NCBI GenBank assembly: GCA_017311185.1
Contig: JAESUZ010000976.1
Location: 1 to 64,000, forward strand
From: Proteles cristata cristata
Taxonomy: Eukaryota; Chordata; Mammalia; Carnivora; Hyaenidae
Direction: 5' to 3'
DNA length: 64,000 nt
Positions 21,711 through 33,030 of the stretch are shown in pieces. Both the position numbers and the translations under genes were made by a program. How positions within the stretch are numbered: the first letter of the stretch is position 1; the number at the start of each line of letters is the position of its first letter. Below the pieces are notes generated by a model that was not told the origin of the DNA, did not search any database, and saw only the letters and a program-made list of their open reading frames with translations.

Positions 21711-22388
21711 CATATGATCTTTTCGGAAATAAACAAGATTACAATGCTATCAGAGGAGGTACTCGGGGTCAAAGAGCTGAAAATAAGGACTTGGAATATC
21801 ACAGGGCAAATATTGATTACAATCAATTAGAACAAGGAAACATGCTTTGTACAACCATGACGTCATGATGACGCTATTAAAAGGCAACAACACAAATTTG
21901 ATGTGATATGCAACAAATTTTCCGGTTCCTAAACAAAATTTATAAGATTACCACATGAACATCCAATGAACAAGCAAGTAAACAATTGTCTATTTGTTAA
22001 TAAAGATAGTGATATGGTACTTAGAATACATTTAAAAATATGTATGCCTAGTTGGTAAGATTAGATAGAGGAGTCATGAGAAAAACCTATAAGAATATAG
22101 AAAATACAATTGACTTCTAATGGTGAGGTAAAAATTATGAAAGCATATGTAAATGATAGAGGAAAGATGGAGAGAGAATATTGGTCACTTTTATCATTTC
22201 AGAAAAGAAGAATAACAATATCTTATATTTTGGGTGACTGGAATAAAACATTATAAAAACATGCATCTGAATCTGAAATTAATCATGGTCTGGCTGTCCA
22301 GTAGGTCCCCTAGATCAACAGAAATCAATATCAATGAAAGAACACTTAGTCCAAAAAAAAAAAGCCCATTCTTAAAACTACTATCAGA
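21711..22388. other. No gene seen
   Basis: AT-rich spacer between the solo LTR and the minus-strand provirus. No repeat or gene recognised. Confidence 0.5.
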
Positions 22389-22838
22389 TGTTGCGGACAA
22401 AATGACACAGAGGACAAGCCACACACAAAAGACAGACATAGACGCAACTCTGGCCAGAGGAACAATTCTACACAAGCCCCTCTTGCGGTTTGTTTTATAC
22501 CCGGTAACTGGATACAAACTGAAATCTACAAGATGCATCCCTTTACCTATTAAGGGCAAGTAGCCAAACACCTTTCAAGGACGGGGGGGAGCAAAGGGAG
22601 GAAGCGACCACAACATGCTTACTCAGTGGCCTGCTCACAATTCCAGCCTCCTCCTTATTTCTAAGGAGGGCATGTTCCCTCGTGTGCGAGCGGACCATTA
22701 AACTTGGAGATTGTGTGCAGGCCTCCTGGCAGAGCATCCTGTTTGCAGGCATGCTTTGCCCAGGCAGGGAGCCCCGTGTGCAGGCACATCCCCGCGTCCC
22801 TAACCATGCTTTCTTGTGGTCACTGTCGGGCTCCCAAA
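22389..22838 (-). mobile_element. 3' LTR of the minus-strand provirus
   Basis: 450 bp, reading TTTGGGAGCC at its start (the first G of TG is mutated to T) and CCGCAACA at its end. It abuts the polypurine tract at 22,839-22,850. Confidence 0.92.
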
Positions 22839-24600
22839 TCTCCCCCTTTATTCTGAGAAGCGGTAGCAAACTGAAAGGCGGCGAGAACGCGTTGTCTATC
22901 CTTTTTCAGTTGTTGCCTTCTTTGCCAGCACCGGAAGATTGAAATAATAACAAGGCATAAAAGTATTATGAACAAAGTATTCACGAGAACAGTTCCAATT
23001 AGGGCAGACACATGTCCAAGAGGATTCAAATTATTCATCCCTTTCTGTAAATCCCTTAACAGATCGGACCCAGTAATGTCAGGTAGTGTTTTGCTAAATG
23101 TAGACAAAATTTGCTGCTCTAACTCCATAATTTCCTTAGTAAGGATTTGATGCCCTGTTAATGGCCGTTTCACCTTTTCCCAACCTTCACTCATGTTAAA
23201 AGGTACAGATGTTATGCATAATTGAGAGGAGTTCCAATCACATTTCAATACACTTTTTGTGGATATGACAGTTAATTAATCCCCAAGCCATGAAACAGTA
23301 TGTTGAAGATTGAGAACATCAGTTGCAAGTTGTGCATCCAGATCTCGTTGTTGTTGCCATAATAACCGAGAGTCTTTATGCCATTCCCGTGCAAAGCCTG
23401 CTGTTTGGAACCCTTGATGCAAAGCAAGTCCAGCCATGGCAGCGGTCGCAGTAACTGCAGCCACTGCAAGAACGGAAGCTATGATGATTCCAAGCATGCG
23501 TCGGGACCGGTGAAGCAAGGTTTGTATAGCAATCACCAAATGAGATACAGCCAAAGAGTCCGACCAAGGTCTTGTCACATTTACAGGCAACCATACTTCG
23601 GTTCGAGTTTTCACAATCACCAATGAAAAATTAGAGTTATTGATTTGTGTTTCAAAACTTTTCCACCATGACTGATTTACACATTGTGTTAAATTACAAT
23701 GATTACATGATATAGATCCCTCTGTAGCATTCCAAGTCCAATTCCCATACAGCAATGCAAAGGGGGTATTTTAGACAAGCCGCAGCAGAATAGGATTTAT
23801 TAACATGCAACTTAACATGAAAGGGACCTGAACTGTCAGTCTTATCCAAAGTATAGTTTCCTGACCATATAGTGAGATTCCCTGAAATTGCCCATAATTT
23901 CCAAATATTCCCTTGAAAGTGGGGATACCCTAACAATTGCAACTGAGGGGAAATGAGTGCAAATTGCTGCCATTTTACAGTTTCATTACCGTTACCCACT
24001 AAAGTACTATTAATTCGATGCCATTTGAAAGTTTTGTTAGACCATTTTTCCAAAATTTGACCATGATCAGGGGTCCAATCTACAATAACAAATCCAGAAT
24101 AATTCATGACTTTAAAAGGCTGAGGACTTCGGCATCTTTCCCATTCCAAAGATTCTAGAGAAGGAATAAAAAAATTAGAAGGGCATAATTGTATAAAGGT
24201 GTTAGGATGGTGACTCATCGGCGTCGTAGAGGTGTTGAATCCCCTGGTGGAAACAAGTAGAGTAAAGACAGCAGGATGTTAATTATTATATGTTATTCCC
24301 CAGGTATTATAAGAGTAATGATTATGCTTTCTTGTAGAGAGGCAAAAGGGATGCACAAGGGGAGACCCTCCACTGCAACAGTATCATTACTTATGGTATA
24401 TTGATTATTATGATGATACAGATGCTCAATTCCTCCACACGCGGGTGGTGGGAAGAATGCAGTTTCATTGGTGCATACCTGTACTTCAGGTTCACCCCAA
24501 GAGACAGCTCTCACAAGAGGAGGATTAGGAACATAAGCCCAATAAGTATATTCTATCGCTTGCACATACATTACCTGACAGGTAACCACAGCCATCTTCT
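22820..24600 (-). pseudogene. env: Betaretroviral env (SU and TM), at least three frame breaks
   Basis: In minus-strand order the envelope is split over four open frames. The SU start is fused to the integrase tail (to 24,293), followed by SU middle (24,218-23,703), SU end with TM start (23,755-23,276) and TM end (23,248-22,820). The third frame has several N-glycosylation sites, a furin-like RSRR and a following hydrophobic, alanine-rich fusion-peptide-like segment. It stops after WLGD. The last frame has the membrane anchor and the basic tail seen at 1-292. A frameshift near 23,730 and stops near 24,290 and 23,276 rule out a full protein. Confidence 0.85.
22839..22850 (-). promoter_or_regulatory. 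Polypurine tract
   Basis: Minus strand TAAAGGGGGAGA directly before the 3' LTR, identical to the tract at 262-273. Confidence 0.75.
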
Positions 24601-24609
24601 CCTCTTCTT

Positions 24610-25404
24610 TCCTTCGAAAATGCAATTCTGCTATTGATAGATTTTCTTTGCTCCAAATATTCAGAAAATTTAAAGTTAGTAAGGTTTTATTCAAGCTGTC
24701 TTTTGGTTTCATAAATCTCTCCTGTTCCCCCTTTTTTATTTTTTCAACATACGTAAAGTACGATTAGCCCTTTCAATAATAGCTTGTCCTTGACTATTAT
24801 AAGGGATGCCAAAAGTATGAATTACATGATACTGGGATAAAAAATGAGCTAATTTTGCAGATTGGTAGGCGGGTGCATTATCAGTTTTCAATTCAATTGG
24901 GACCCTCATAACTGCAAAACAAGATAATAAATGCGTAATAACAGCATCAGCCTTTTCAGAGTATAATGTAGTAGCCCATTGGAAATGTGTGCATTTATCT
25001 GTAGTATGATGGATGCATTTTTGTTGTCCAAAGGATGAAATAAAAATTACATCTATTTGCCATACCTGATTTGCTTGCAATCCTCTTATGTTGACACCTG
25101 GTGGGGTAAATGGTAAGGTAAAAGGTGCACAAATAGAACAAGAGCGAAGAATAAGATTTTTTTTTAATCCTTTAGAGTTAGTATGTTGCAGACGATGCTC
25201 TTGTTTTGCTGCTTCTATAGGATAAAGTAATGCATCAATTACAGCATTTCCGAATGACAAGGGTCCAGGAAGGGCGGAATGTGCACGGATATGGGTAAAG
25301 AAAATTAATTCTGAATGCCGCAGAAGTGATCGTTGTACCTGACAAAACAATTTGTCAATATCTGTCTTGAGAGTTATAGGCAGTGAAACCTGAGCAAGCT
25401 GCAA
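24610..25404 (-). pseudogene. pol: Betaretroviral integrase
   Basis: A 222-codon open frame (25,404-24,736) holds a zinc-binding H70-x3-H74 and C89-x2-C92 pair, and the core triad D118, D175 and E211 with 35 residues between the last two (D,D35E). The spacing between the His and Cys pairs is only 14 residues, shorter than usual, so the zinc domain has probably lost residues. The frame stops at 24,736. The C-terminal part continues in another frame (NKTLLTLNFLNIWS, about 24,690-24,640) and runs directly into env. Strand-transfer activity is unlikely but not excluded from the core alone. Confidence 0.88.
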
Positions 25405-25510
25405 ACAAGAGAGAACACAGCATACCGAGAATTTGAAACAATGTTAACAAGGAGTTGAGGAAAGTCTTGCAAAACTAAGTAAATATCCGACAGCTCAGCA
25501 GGCTGCACAG
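25405..25510 (-). pseudogene. pol: RNase H C-terminal remnant
   Basis: Minus-strand translation gives PAELSDIYLVLQDFP then LLVNIVSNSRYAV, the part of retroviral RNase H that ends in the (S/T)DS motif. The Asp of DS reads Asn here. This shows where betaretroviral pol resumes after the class I block. Confidence 0.65.
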
Positions 25511-25539
25511 AGCAAAACGAATGGGGAAGGCAGAAGAGG

Positions 25540-26461
25540 CAGGTTGACAGCAGGAGGCAGAGAAAGAGAATTAGCAGTTTTAAATTTTGTGAGCTCAGAC
25601 AGAGAAGACTTAAGGTTTGTTAGGCAGTCTGTATCAGTCTGGAGAAGACGAGGGACTTTCCCGAAACAAAAGGAGTTTCGGCAGCTGCTTGGGAATATTC
25701 CTTAAAGTCCCCGTCCCGAGGTAAACCAGCCACAGTTGGCTTCAATTATAGCCATTAATCTGGGAAAAGAATGAGTGAGAAGCCCTCAACATTTACTAGA
25801 AAGAGGAACAGAGAACAGGAGAGAGTTAACATCCCCTTCAGTCTCAATTTCTTTCAGCCAGACCAGTAAGGTCCCCTGTATGAGGTTTTCTCGGATATTG
25901 GTTGGGCACTCTTTTAGTGAGGCAATGACACAAAGACAGACAAAGGGTTGGGGGTGCCCTCTCTAATGAGGGGACCGGTCAGATGTCAGTTTGGTCATGT
26001 CCCAAAAGAACTTAAGGGAAGCTTAGCTGTAGGGGTCTCAGCTTTGGAAACTATTCCGATGCCACCATAGACCATATGCCGTTGACCACAAAATCGCAGA
26101 CAGGCACAGTCAGACGCCATAGGCTTTTTGGGACCTTAAGGGCGCCCACCCATGGAGCCACAGAATCAAACCCAGCAGGCAAGCCAGACCGAATTGCATA
26201 TTCACATCGATATATATACTAGAGGTTACTATACTCCGTCTCACAGAAATTCTACAGATAAGACTAACAATGACAATGACAAGCAGGACAAAACAGATAC
26301 AGAAGTGGGCACAAAACAGGTTTATGAGTTTGCTGAAGGGCCAACCGACGTTTCGGTGTGCCCTGGGGGACGGAAATAGCTGCGTCCGGCTTTTCATTTA
26401 ATCCCCCAGACAGAAGCACATGTGCATTTAAGGATCCAGGTGATAAGTTGATTTACCTCTT
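25540..26461 (-). mobile_element. Class I (gamma-like) leader and gag block inside betaretroviral pol
   Basis: It aligns by eye with 15,400-16,596 along nearly its whole length. Shared minus-strand landmarks are TGCTTCTGTCTGGGGG, GGCTCCATGGGTGGGC, GGAATATTCCCAAGCAGC and CTGCCGAAACTCCTTTTG. The shared region begins at the splice donor (GGTAAATCAAC here, GGTAAGTCAG there). It replaces the RT palm, thumb and connection of this provirus. It lacks about 190 bp, including the WPTF motif, relative to the other locus. Confidence 0.75.
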
Positions 26462-26512
26462 TTTTTCTTAATAACAAAAATGGGAGCGCTCGAGGAACTT
26501 GAGCGTGGCCAC
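26456..26512 (-). pseudogene. pol: RT stub at the chimeric junction
   Basis: Just before the class I block the minus strand encodes APIFVIKKKRGK, the start of the betaretroviral RT fingers. Compare KKKSGKWR at the 17-kb locus. Protease, which should lie between dUTPase and RT, is missing. Confidence 0.7.
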
Positions 26513-26887
26513 TAGTTTTCCTACGGAATGGTTACAGAAGCCCCATGGGAGAGAGAAGATAAGTATTTGTGCTATACGTTCTCCAGCCAATAGTGAAAGT
26601 GTAACAGAAGTAGAAACCATGATTAAAATTTCTCCAACAAAATCAGAGTCTATAACTCCAGGAATGATGGCTAGGCCTCTTAGAACTGCGCTGCCATGGC
26701 CCATTATTAAGCCAAAGGTGCCTTTAGGCAATGGGCCAAATATGTTTGTCCTTAATTTATAAATGCCACCTCCCGGACACAAAAGAACATTTTCAGCGAG
26801 AGGTAAATGAGCAGCCGCACTCCCTGAAGTTGCAGAGAGTAAATCTGACACCATTAAGGGTTTAGCTATCCCTGATGCAGCAGTCAT
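26468..26887 (-). pseudogene. pro: Betaretroviral dUTPase-like domain (pro frame)
   Basis: The 139-codon open frame contains the dUTPase motifs in order: SATSGSAA, a GIY segment, LPKGTFGLIMGHGS, VIDSDFVGEI (with the catalytic-type Asp), and GERIAQILI. A dUTPase fused before protease is characteristic of beta-type retroviruses and lowers dUTP during reverse transcription. The C-terminal glycine-rich motif and protease are gone, and the last part runs into the RT stub in another frame. Confidence 0.85.
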
Positions 26888-26962
26888 CTCTAAGGGTTGT
26901 TGGAAAACAAAGGGGTTACTTGAGGAGTGGGAGGTGCAGCCAATTGAGTCCCCGGCATTGTT

Positions 26963-27283
26963 TTAACAATTTCCGCCCTTGGAGGGCTTCATAGCCTGAG
27001 CCAGAGCAGTAGCAAAAACAGCAGCATTATGTTCAGTTCCCCCCACTCCCGAACAAGCTCTAATATACTCAGCTATAGAAGCTCCCTGCCCTTTTAAAGG
27101 GCCCAAAACACGTTTACATTCCGAGTTTGCATTTTCAAAAGCAAGTGTCTGCAAAAGTATCTCCGAGATTTCATCACGCCCAACATCCCGCTCAACAGCC
27201 ACCCGCAATCTAGCAAGAAAATCAGTATAGGGTTCATTGGGTCCTTGTAAAAGAAGGCTGAGCATGGCCAGTAGGTACAGCAA
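26963..27283 (-). pseudogene. gag: gag capsid C-terminal domain
   Basis: The 106-codon frame contains the major homology region (QGPNEPYTDFLARL) and the helical tail of the capsid C-terminal domain. It ends KGGNC just where the first nucleocapsid zinc knuckle should start. The following sequence passes directly to the dUTPase frame, so nucleocapsid is deleted. The capsid N-terminal domain upstream is also missing. Confidence 0.85.
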
Positions 27284-27430
27284 GGCGCCAAGCCTTATGA
27301 AATACCTGGCGCACCTGCTTTAAATCTGCTCAGAAAATTGGGCCTGATCTCTCAAGGCTCGAAATTGTCTCTCTCCCATCAATTTATCCTCCAGGGGACC
27401 AGGAGGGTTCTGTTTTAAATTTTCTGCTCA

Positions 27431-27763
27431 TTAATTTGAGCCTACTTTCGGGCTTCCTCTTCCCACCAACTCCTTAATTGCAGAAAGCAATGCAAGTGCT
27501 TGAGTGATAGCACTACATAGAGTCCACAATTTCAAAGGGATTATGTTACTCTTCTGATGCTGTTGCCGTAATTCCTTCTGTATTAATTTCCATTCCTTGA
27601 AGTTTAATTGTACTTCGGGTTGCCACTTAAACCCGTAACAATGATGCTCCACAAGGCGAAATAACTCAGATAAACGGCGACTAGATACCTTCACCCCGAT
27701 GGAGTGGAGAAGTCCTTTGACTAGCTCCATGTATTGTGCCTTTGCTGATGGGGGATTCCCCAT
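27431..27763 (-). pseudogene. gag: gag matrix domain
   Basis: The 110-codon frame starts MG (myristoyl-type) about 80 bases after the primer site. It shows the class II matrix pattern (GVKVSSRRLSELFRLVE and FKEWKLIQKELRQ). It stops at 27,431; about 150 bases follow before the capsid remnant, so most of gag between matrix and the capsid C-terminal domain is deleted. Confidence 0.85.
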
Positions 27764-27840
27764 AGTTTTCCCGAAAGTTCCCCTGCCTTGGACCTACAAT
27801 CCCCGAGGGGTACTCACCCTTTCGGTTTCGTTCGCCCTCT

Positions 27841-27858
27841 GCCCCACGTTGGGCGCCA
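27841..27858 (-). promoter_or_regulatory. tRNA-Lys1,2 primer binding site
   Basis: Minus strand TGGCGCCCAACGTGGGGC, two bases after the 5' LTR end, is the classical Lys1,2 primer site used by simian type D and sheep betaretroviruses. Confidence 0.92.
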
Positions 27859-27860
27859 GA

Positions 27861-28310
27861 TGTTGTGGACGAAATGACACAGAGGGCAAGACACACACAA
27901 AAGACAGACAGAGACACAACTCTGGCCGGAGGAACAATTCTATTCAAGCCCCTCTTGTGGTTTATTTTATACCCGGTAACTGGATACAAACTGAAATCTA
28001 CAAGATGCATTCCTTTACCAATTAAGGGCAAGTAGCCAAACACCTTTCAAGGACAGGGGGGAGCAAAGGGAGGAAGCGACCACAACATGCTTACTAAGAG
28101 GCCTGCTCACAATTCCAGCCTCCTCCTTATTTCTAAGGAGGGCATGTTCCCTCGTTTGCGAGCGGACCATTAAGCTTGGATATTGTGTGCAGGCCTCCTG
28201 GCAGAGCATCCTGTTTGCAGGCATGCTTTGCCCAGGCAGGGAGCCCCGTGTGCAGGCACATCCCCGCGTCCCTAACCATGCTTTCCTTTGGTCACTGTCG
28301 GGCTCCCACA
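27861..28310 (-). mobile_element. 5' LTR of the minus-strand provirus
   Basis: 450 bp with intact TGTGGGAGCC start (28,310) and TTGTGGACGAAATG-type complement at its end, followed by the primer site. Confidence 0.93.
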
Positions 28311-29325
28311 TCAGACCTCCATTATCTGGAACCATCAAATTCCCATTTCAAAGATCCAGGCTAAAAAGATTAGAAAATTGTAATGAATTTAGTTTGAGAA
28401 GAGATCATTGGTTAAAGCTTTTAAAAATTTACTGTGTGAAATGACATTTCAATAAGATAATGTATAAAAGAGCTTTTATAATAGTAAGAGCCATGGAGCA
28501 CTCAGGCCAGAATGGTTCAGAGAAAAGGTTTATTAGACATAATATGTCTTGGCATCAGGATTCACTGCACAAAACCTGTGCCATCAGCAAGTTTTTGTAC
28601 AAGGACCTCTCAGGTCACTTCAGACTCTGTTGCCCCACAGATGCATTTGAGGGAAAAAGTACCAAGAGTCAAAAACCTACCACAAAATATCAGTTGGGTT
28701 TTCTGCTACGAGTGAAAGACTAGACAATCCGAACTTGTCACTTCAGCAGGAGACCACCAAAGCTGCCAAATCATTGTGAAAAATCTGCCCGAGTCTCCCT
28801 CTCCTGATTAGGCAGGATGGAGTAGAGGCCAATGTCACCTGGTTAAACTTCATTTAAAAATTACCACAAAATACAAAAATTATGTTTTTAAAGAGTTCAG
28901 ATATCTCAAAGGAGTGAGAACTAGATCAACTAAAATTCCAGGGAAGGAAGAGACACCTTTAAGTGAAGTATTCAGGTTTCTTTCCCTGGGTGCATTTACC
29001 TGGTATGAGCTTATGCCAGATTTTGAAAATTTAGGGCAAGAGAAATAAATGAAAATCCACACTACTGAAGAGAAGAGCTAAACACTTTCTCACCTAAGGG
29101 CTAAGGAGAAACACGTCACCTTGTCTCTCAGTGGAATGAAGATGAACCGGACAGACTTAGGTCATGTTAAATTTCCAACCAACTCAATCCGTAATTCCAA
29201 AGTAAACGCTATGAGGAGACAGTATTAAGGATTTTTCATTTCTAAAGTCAGAGCAGGTTTTGAATCAGAGTGCTAACACTATTTGCCCAAGAGAAATTTC
29301 ATAACAAAGGAGCACCTCTACACCC
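28311..29325. other. Copy B block, homologous to the 3' flanks of copies A and C; no gene
   Basis: 28,480-29,300 aligns with 1,550-2,420 and 29,060-29,290 with 39,400-39,650. Open frames are short and not shared, so no gene is called. Confidence 0.6.
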
Positions 29326-29329
29326 ACCC

Positions 29330-29755
29330 AGCTCCACCCTGGTGATAGTGGGGACTTCTAAAACTTCAGACTTTGAGCTCTGCTGCTTATAAAAACTTTC
29401 GATGATCAGTCCATCTCATTTTTCCTCTCAATTGTTTTGAGGAAGTGTTTTCTTGTGCAATGCCCTGCATCCTGCTCTCTGTGTCTCTGTCTCTGTCTCC
29501 CACCTCTCCCCACTCCCCCGCCAAATTCAGGCTCTCCCCTCTCTGCATCACCTACAAAGTTGTCTTGCCCAAATCACATCTCCGCAACACCTACCTTCCG
29601 CAGTGTGGCCTCTTTTCTCCCTCTAGTTATGCAGTTTGTTCCTTCAGTCCTCATATCAATTTCCTGAGTATTCAGATTGATTTGATATTTATCTAGTTTT
29701 GCTCAAGAGATGAAGCAAGCTTGGAGCCCTCCTGTTATTCCAGCACCTTTACCCC
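29330..29755 (-). mobile_element. LINE-1 5' UTR fragment, minus strand
   Basis: It resembles 54,320-54,620, the 5' end of another minus-strand L1. Shared text includes CTCCACCCTGGTGAT, GATAATCAGTCCATCTC-like text and GTGTTTTCTTGTGC(A/G)ATGC. Confidence 0.6.
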
Positions 29756-30471
29756 AGAATGCCACCTGTAGTTTTTTGTTCAGACCTTCGTTTAACAAGT
29801 TCTTCACCACTCCTAAGTCACAAGGAGTTTTCTTTTCTATGTTTTTCTAGTGGAAATTATTATACAGTTTTATCTTTAACATCACTGCCTTAGTACACGT
29901 GGAGGTCACTTTCACTTTTCTCAACAGCATTAGTGATCCAGTTGTGTTTTCTGCATATAGTGACCCAGATTTTCCAGCACACATAGTATCCTTTCCCCCA
30001 TTAACAGATGGACCATCTTTAAATTTCTATTGAGTCTCTTATACACAGGGGATTGTGTCTGAGGTCTTTCCTCTTAGCCTACCCTAAATGTTCTTGTGCA
30101 AATAATGAACAATTTTTCTTGCTATGGCCTTGGAATAAATAAGCAAGTTAAATTTGAAAATATGTGGTATGTTTTCAGGTGATAAATACCACATTGTGCA
30201 AAGAAATTAGAGCAGCAAAGAAGGCTGTATGTTTTCCAGTGGGGGTGAATTTCTCTATATAATCATCCAAAATGTTATCATGAGAATATAATTTATAAAG
30301 AAGGACCCAAAGGAAGGAAGAGAGTAATCCACGCACATATCTGGGGGAAGAGCATTACAGGAAAAGAAATGTGTGAATGCAAAGACCCTGAGGCAGAACA
30401 TGTCAATTAAATGGAGGAAGAGCAAGGAAAGCAGTATTACTCTGGTAAAAACATTAAAACTCTTTTTGTTA
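29756..30471. other. No gene seen
   Basis: Unassigned intergenic sequence of average composition with only short frames. Confidence 0.5.
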
Positions 30472-30650
30472 TGGGCACCTGGGTGGCTCAGTCAGTTAAG
30501 CATGTGACTGTTTTGGCTCAGGTCATGATCTCATGAGATCAAGCCCCACATCAGGCTCTATGTGCTCACAGCTCAGAACCTGCATGAGATTCTCTTTCTC
30601 TATTTCTCTGTTCCTTCCTCCTCCTTCAAAATAAATAAATAAATACACTT
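30472..30650 (+). mobile_element. Carnivore SINE, plus strand
   Basis: GGGCACCTGGGTGGCTCAGT head, GTCATGATCTCATGAGATCA body and an (AAAT)n tail. Confidence 0.9.
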
Positions 30651-30904
30651 TTAAAAACACAACTAGTTTTTCTATCAAATATAGAAACAAGAATTAATAT
30701 CAACCCTTCACAATCTCTCCCCAAAAATAGAGGAGAAAAACTACCAAACTTATTTACAAGGCCCGGAACAACCTTATCAAAACCCAACAAGGACACTACA
30801 AGAAAGGAGTATTACAGACTATTATTCTTGATGAGGATAAATGCAAACATCCCCCTTGACATTTTAGCATATTGTTGAATTCAATAATATATTAAAGGAT
30901 CATC

Positions 30905-31606
30905 TGTCCGAGTTCGGCTCCAGCAGGTCCAAGGGTCCCTGAAGGATGGAAATTATCAGCGACAAAGGGATGAGAGAGCCACCAGATTTTTTCTGGTCAC
31001 TAGGCAGGCATTTCTGCTCTGACTGAGGCTTAGCTTTATTTTATGCTTAAGTGTTTGAGAGACAGCACAGAAGTGGCATTTGCCTTAGACAATGATTTTT
31101 GATGACAAATTTCTTTGATATGTAAAAATCTCCCAGGACACAGATTTGTAGACGACTCATTCATAACCTTTATCAAGAGTGATTGAGGTAGGTGATTTAG
31201 ATGCTTATCATATGGGGAAGGAAGGGAGGTATCATTAGCATTCAAATACAAGCAAGACAATGTTTTTAAAATAGCAAAGGCAAAAGTTGGTTCTTTGTGA
31301 GCAGGGGTCAACAGCCTGTTTACCTAAGGGGAAGTATTAAGGAAAATAGGTTTTTCAGGAATTGCAATGTTTGTTCTCATAATCACAAAAGTTCCTACAA
31401 TAAGTTTCTTCACAAGGTGCAATCAGCATATCAAGGCCAGAATAAGTCACTCTGAATACCAATCAACAAGGTGCTTTGGGAGTTAGAGCTCAAGCAGAAA
31501 CGATTAAGAGGCGGTGGGTCCTCATCTGACAGCAAGAGACCACGCAGACTTGCCTTCACCTCACAAGGAGTTTCCTCAACTAGTGAGTGCAGAATGGCTC
31601 CCAACA
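30905..31606 (-). mobile_element. Solo class II LTR (702 bp)
   Basis: In its own direction it runs from TGTTGGGAGCCATTCT (31,606) to AACTCGGACA (30,905). A perfect 6-bp target duplication ATCATC (30,899-30,904 and 31,607-31,612) flanks it, and the old L1 continues on both sides. It is the same family as 18,059-18,510. Confidence 0.93.
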
Positions 31607-32803
31607 ATCATCTGCCTTTACCAAGTACTATTTAAGCCAGGGGTACAAGGATGGTTCAAAATCCACAAATCAGAGTGATACCCTATATGAACAAAATGAA
31701 ATGTAAAAAAACATTATATCAATCCAAAAGATGCAAAGAAAGCATTCGACAAAACAGAACCTGCATCATAATAAAAAGCCTAACAAAATGAGTATGGGAG
31801 GAACATAGCTTACAAAATGCCATTTAGGACAGGCTCACCGCTATCATCACACCCAATGGGAAACAATATAAAGTTTTCATCTAAAATCACAACCAGGATA
31901 AGGATGCCCATTCTCATTCCTGTTTTGGGAATCCTAGACAGAGCAAATAGGCAAGGAAAAGAAAGAAAAGTCCTCCAAGCTGGAAAGGAAGAAGAAAACT
32001 GTCTCTGTTTGAGATGATAATGATATTACACTTCGAAAACCCTAAAGACTCTACCCAAAAACATGTTAGAACTAATAAATTAGCTCAGCTAAGTTGTTAC
32101 ATTGCAGGCTATCAAATCAGTATACATATATAAGTTGCATTTCTATACACTAATACAAAACTATTCAAAAGGAATTAAGAAACACCCCGTTTATAATAGC
32201 ATCAGAAATAATGAAATATGTTGGAACAAATTTATCAAATGAAGTAAAAGACTTGCAAATTGAAAACTAGAAGACACTGTTAGAAGAAATGGAATAAAAC
32301 ACAAATCAATGAAAAGATACTGTATGCTCATGGATTAGAAGAAACAACATTGTGAAAATGTCAATATTGCATCAAGAAACCCGCAGATTCAATGCAATCC
32401 TTATTAACATTACAATGGAATTTGCCATGGAAGTAGAAAAGTTTTCCTACAAATTTATTTATAAGCATGCAAGACCCCGAAGGCCCAAAGCAATTTGGAG
32501 AAAATAGAACAAAGTTGTGGCATCAGACTTCTTGTGGTACAAATACGATTCCCTAGTTGTACAAATCCCAGCAGTATGGTATTGGAATAAAAAAAGACAG
32601 AGTCCAATGGAACAAAATACCCAGAAGTCAACCAACACATGTATGGTCAATTAATTTACAACAGAGGAGCCGAACATATACAATGGGGATAGGCCAGACT
32701 CTTCAATAAATGATGCTGGGAAAACTGTACAGCCGGAAGCAAAGGATTGAATTTGGATCACACTTTTACACCATACACAATTATTAATGCAAAACAGATT
32801 CAA

Positions 32804-33030
32804 GGAGCACCCGGGTGGTTCAGTTGTTTCCGATCCAACTTTGGCTCCAGTCATGATCTCACAGTTTGTGAGTTTGAGCCTCGTTTAAGGTTCTGTGCTA
32901 AGAGAACCTGGAGCCTGCCTCAAATTCTGTGTCCCCTCTCTCTCTGCCTCTCCCTTGCTCATGCTCTCTCTCTCTATCCATCTTTCAAAAATAAATAAAA
33001 CATTTAAAAATTTAACAAACCCCCCCCCCA
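32804..33030 (+). mobile_element. Carnivore SINE, plus strand, inside the old L1
   Basis: GAGCACCCGGGTGGTTCAGT head, GTCATGATCTCACAG box, CT-rich tract and A-rich tail. AAAACAGATT(C/A)AAG occurs on both sides. Confidence 0.9.

Larger units (their letters stand above)
22389..28310 (-). mobile_element. Betaretrovirus-like provirus with a class I gag/leader block inside pol
   Basis: Two 450-bp LTRs bound gag, dUTPase/pro, pol and env remnants on the minus strand. TCAGA occurs directly outside both LTRs (22,384-22,388 and 28,311-28,315) as a 5-bp target duplication. I counted about 22 differences between the two LTRs, roughly 5 percent. The body is only about 5 kb because of deletions in gag, pro and pol. 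About 0.9 kb of class I ERV sequence (25,540-26,461) stands where RT should be. No gene is intact, although integrase has a long open frame. Confidence 0.93.
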
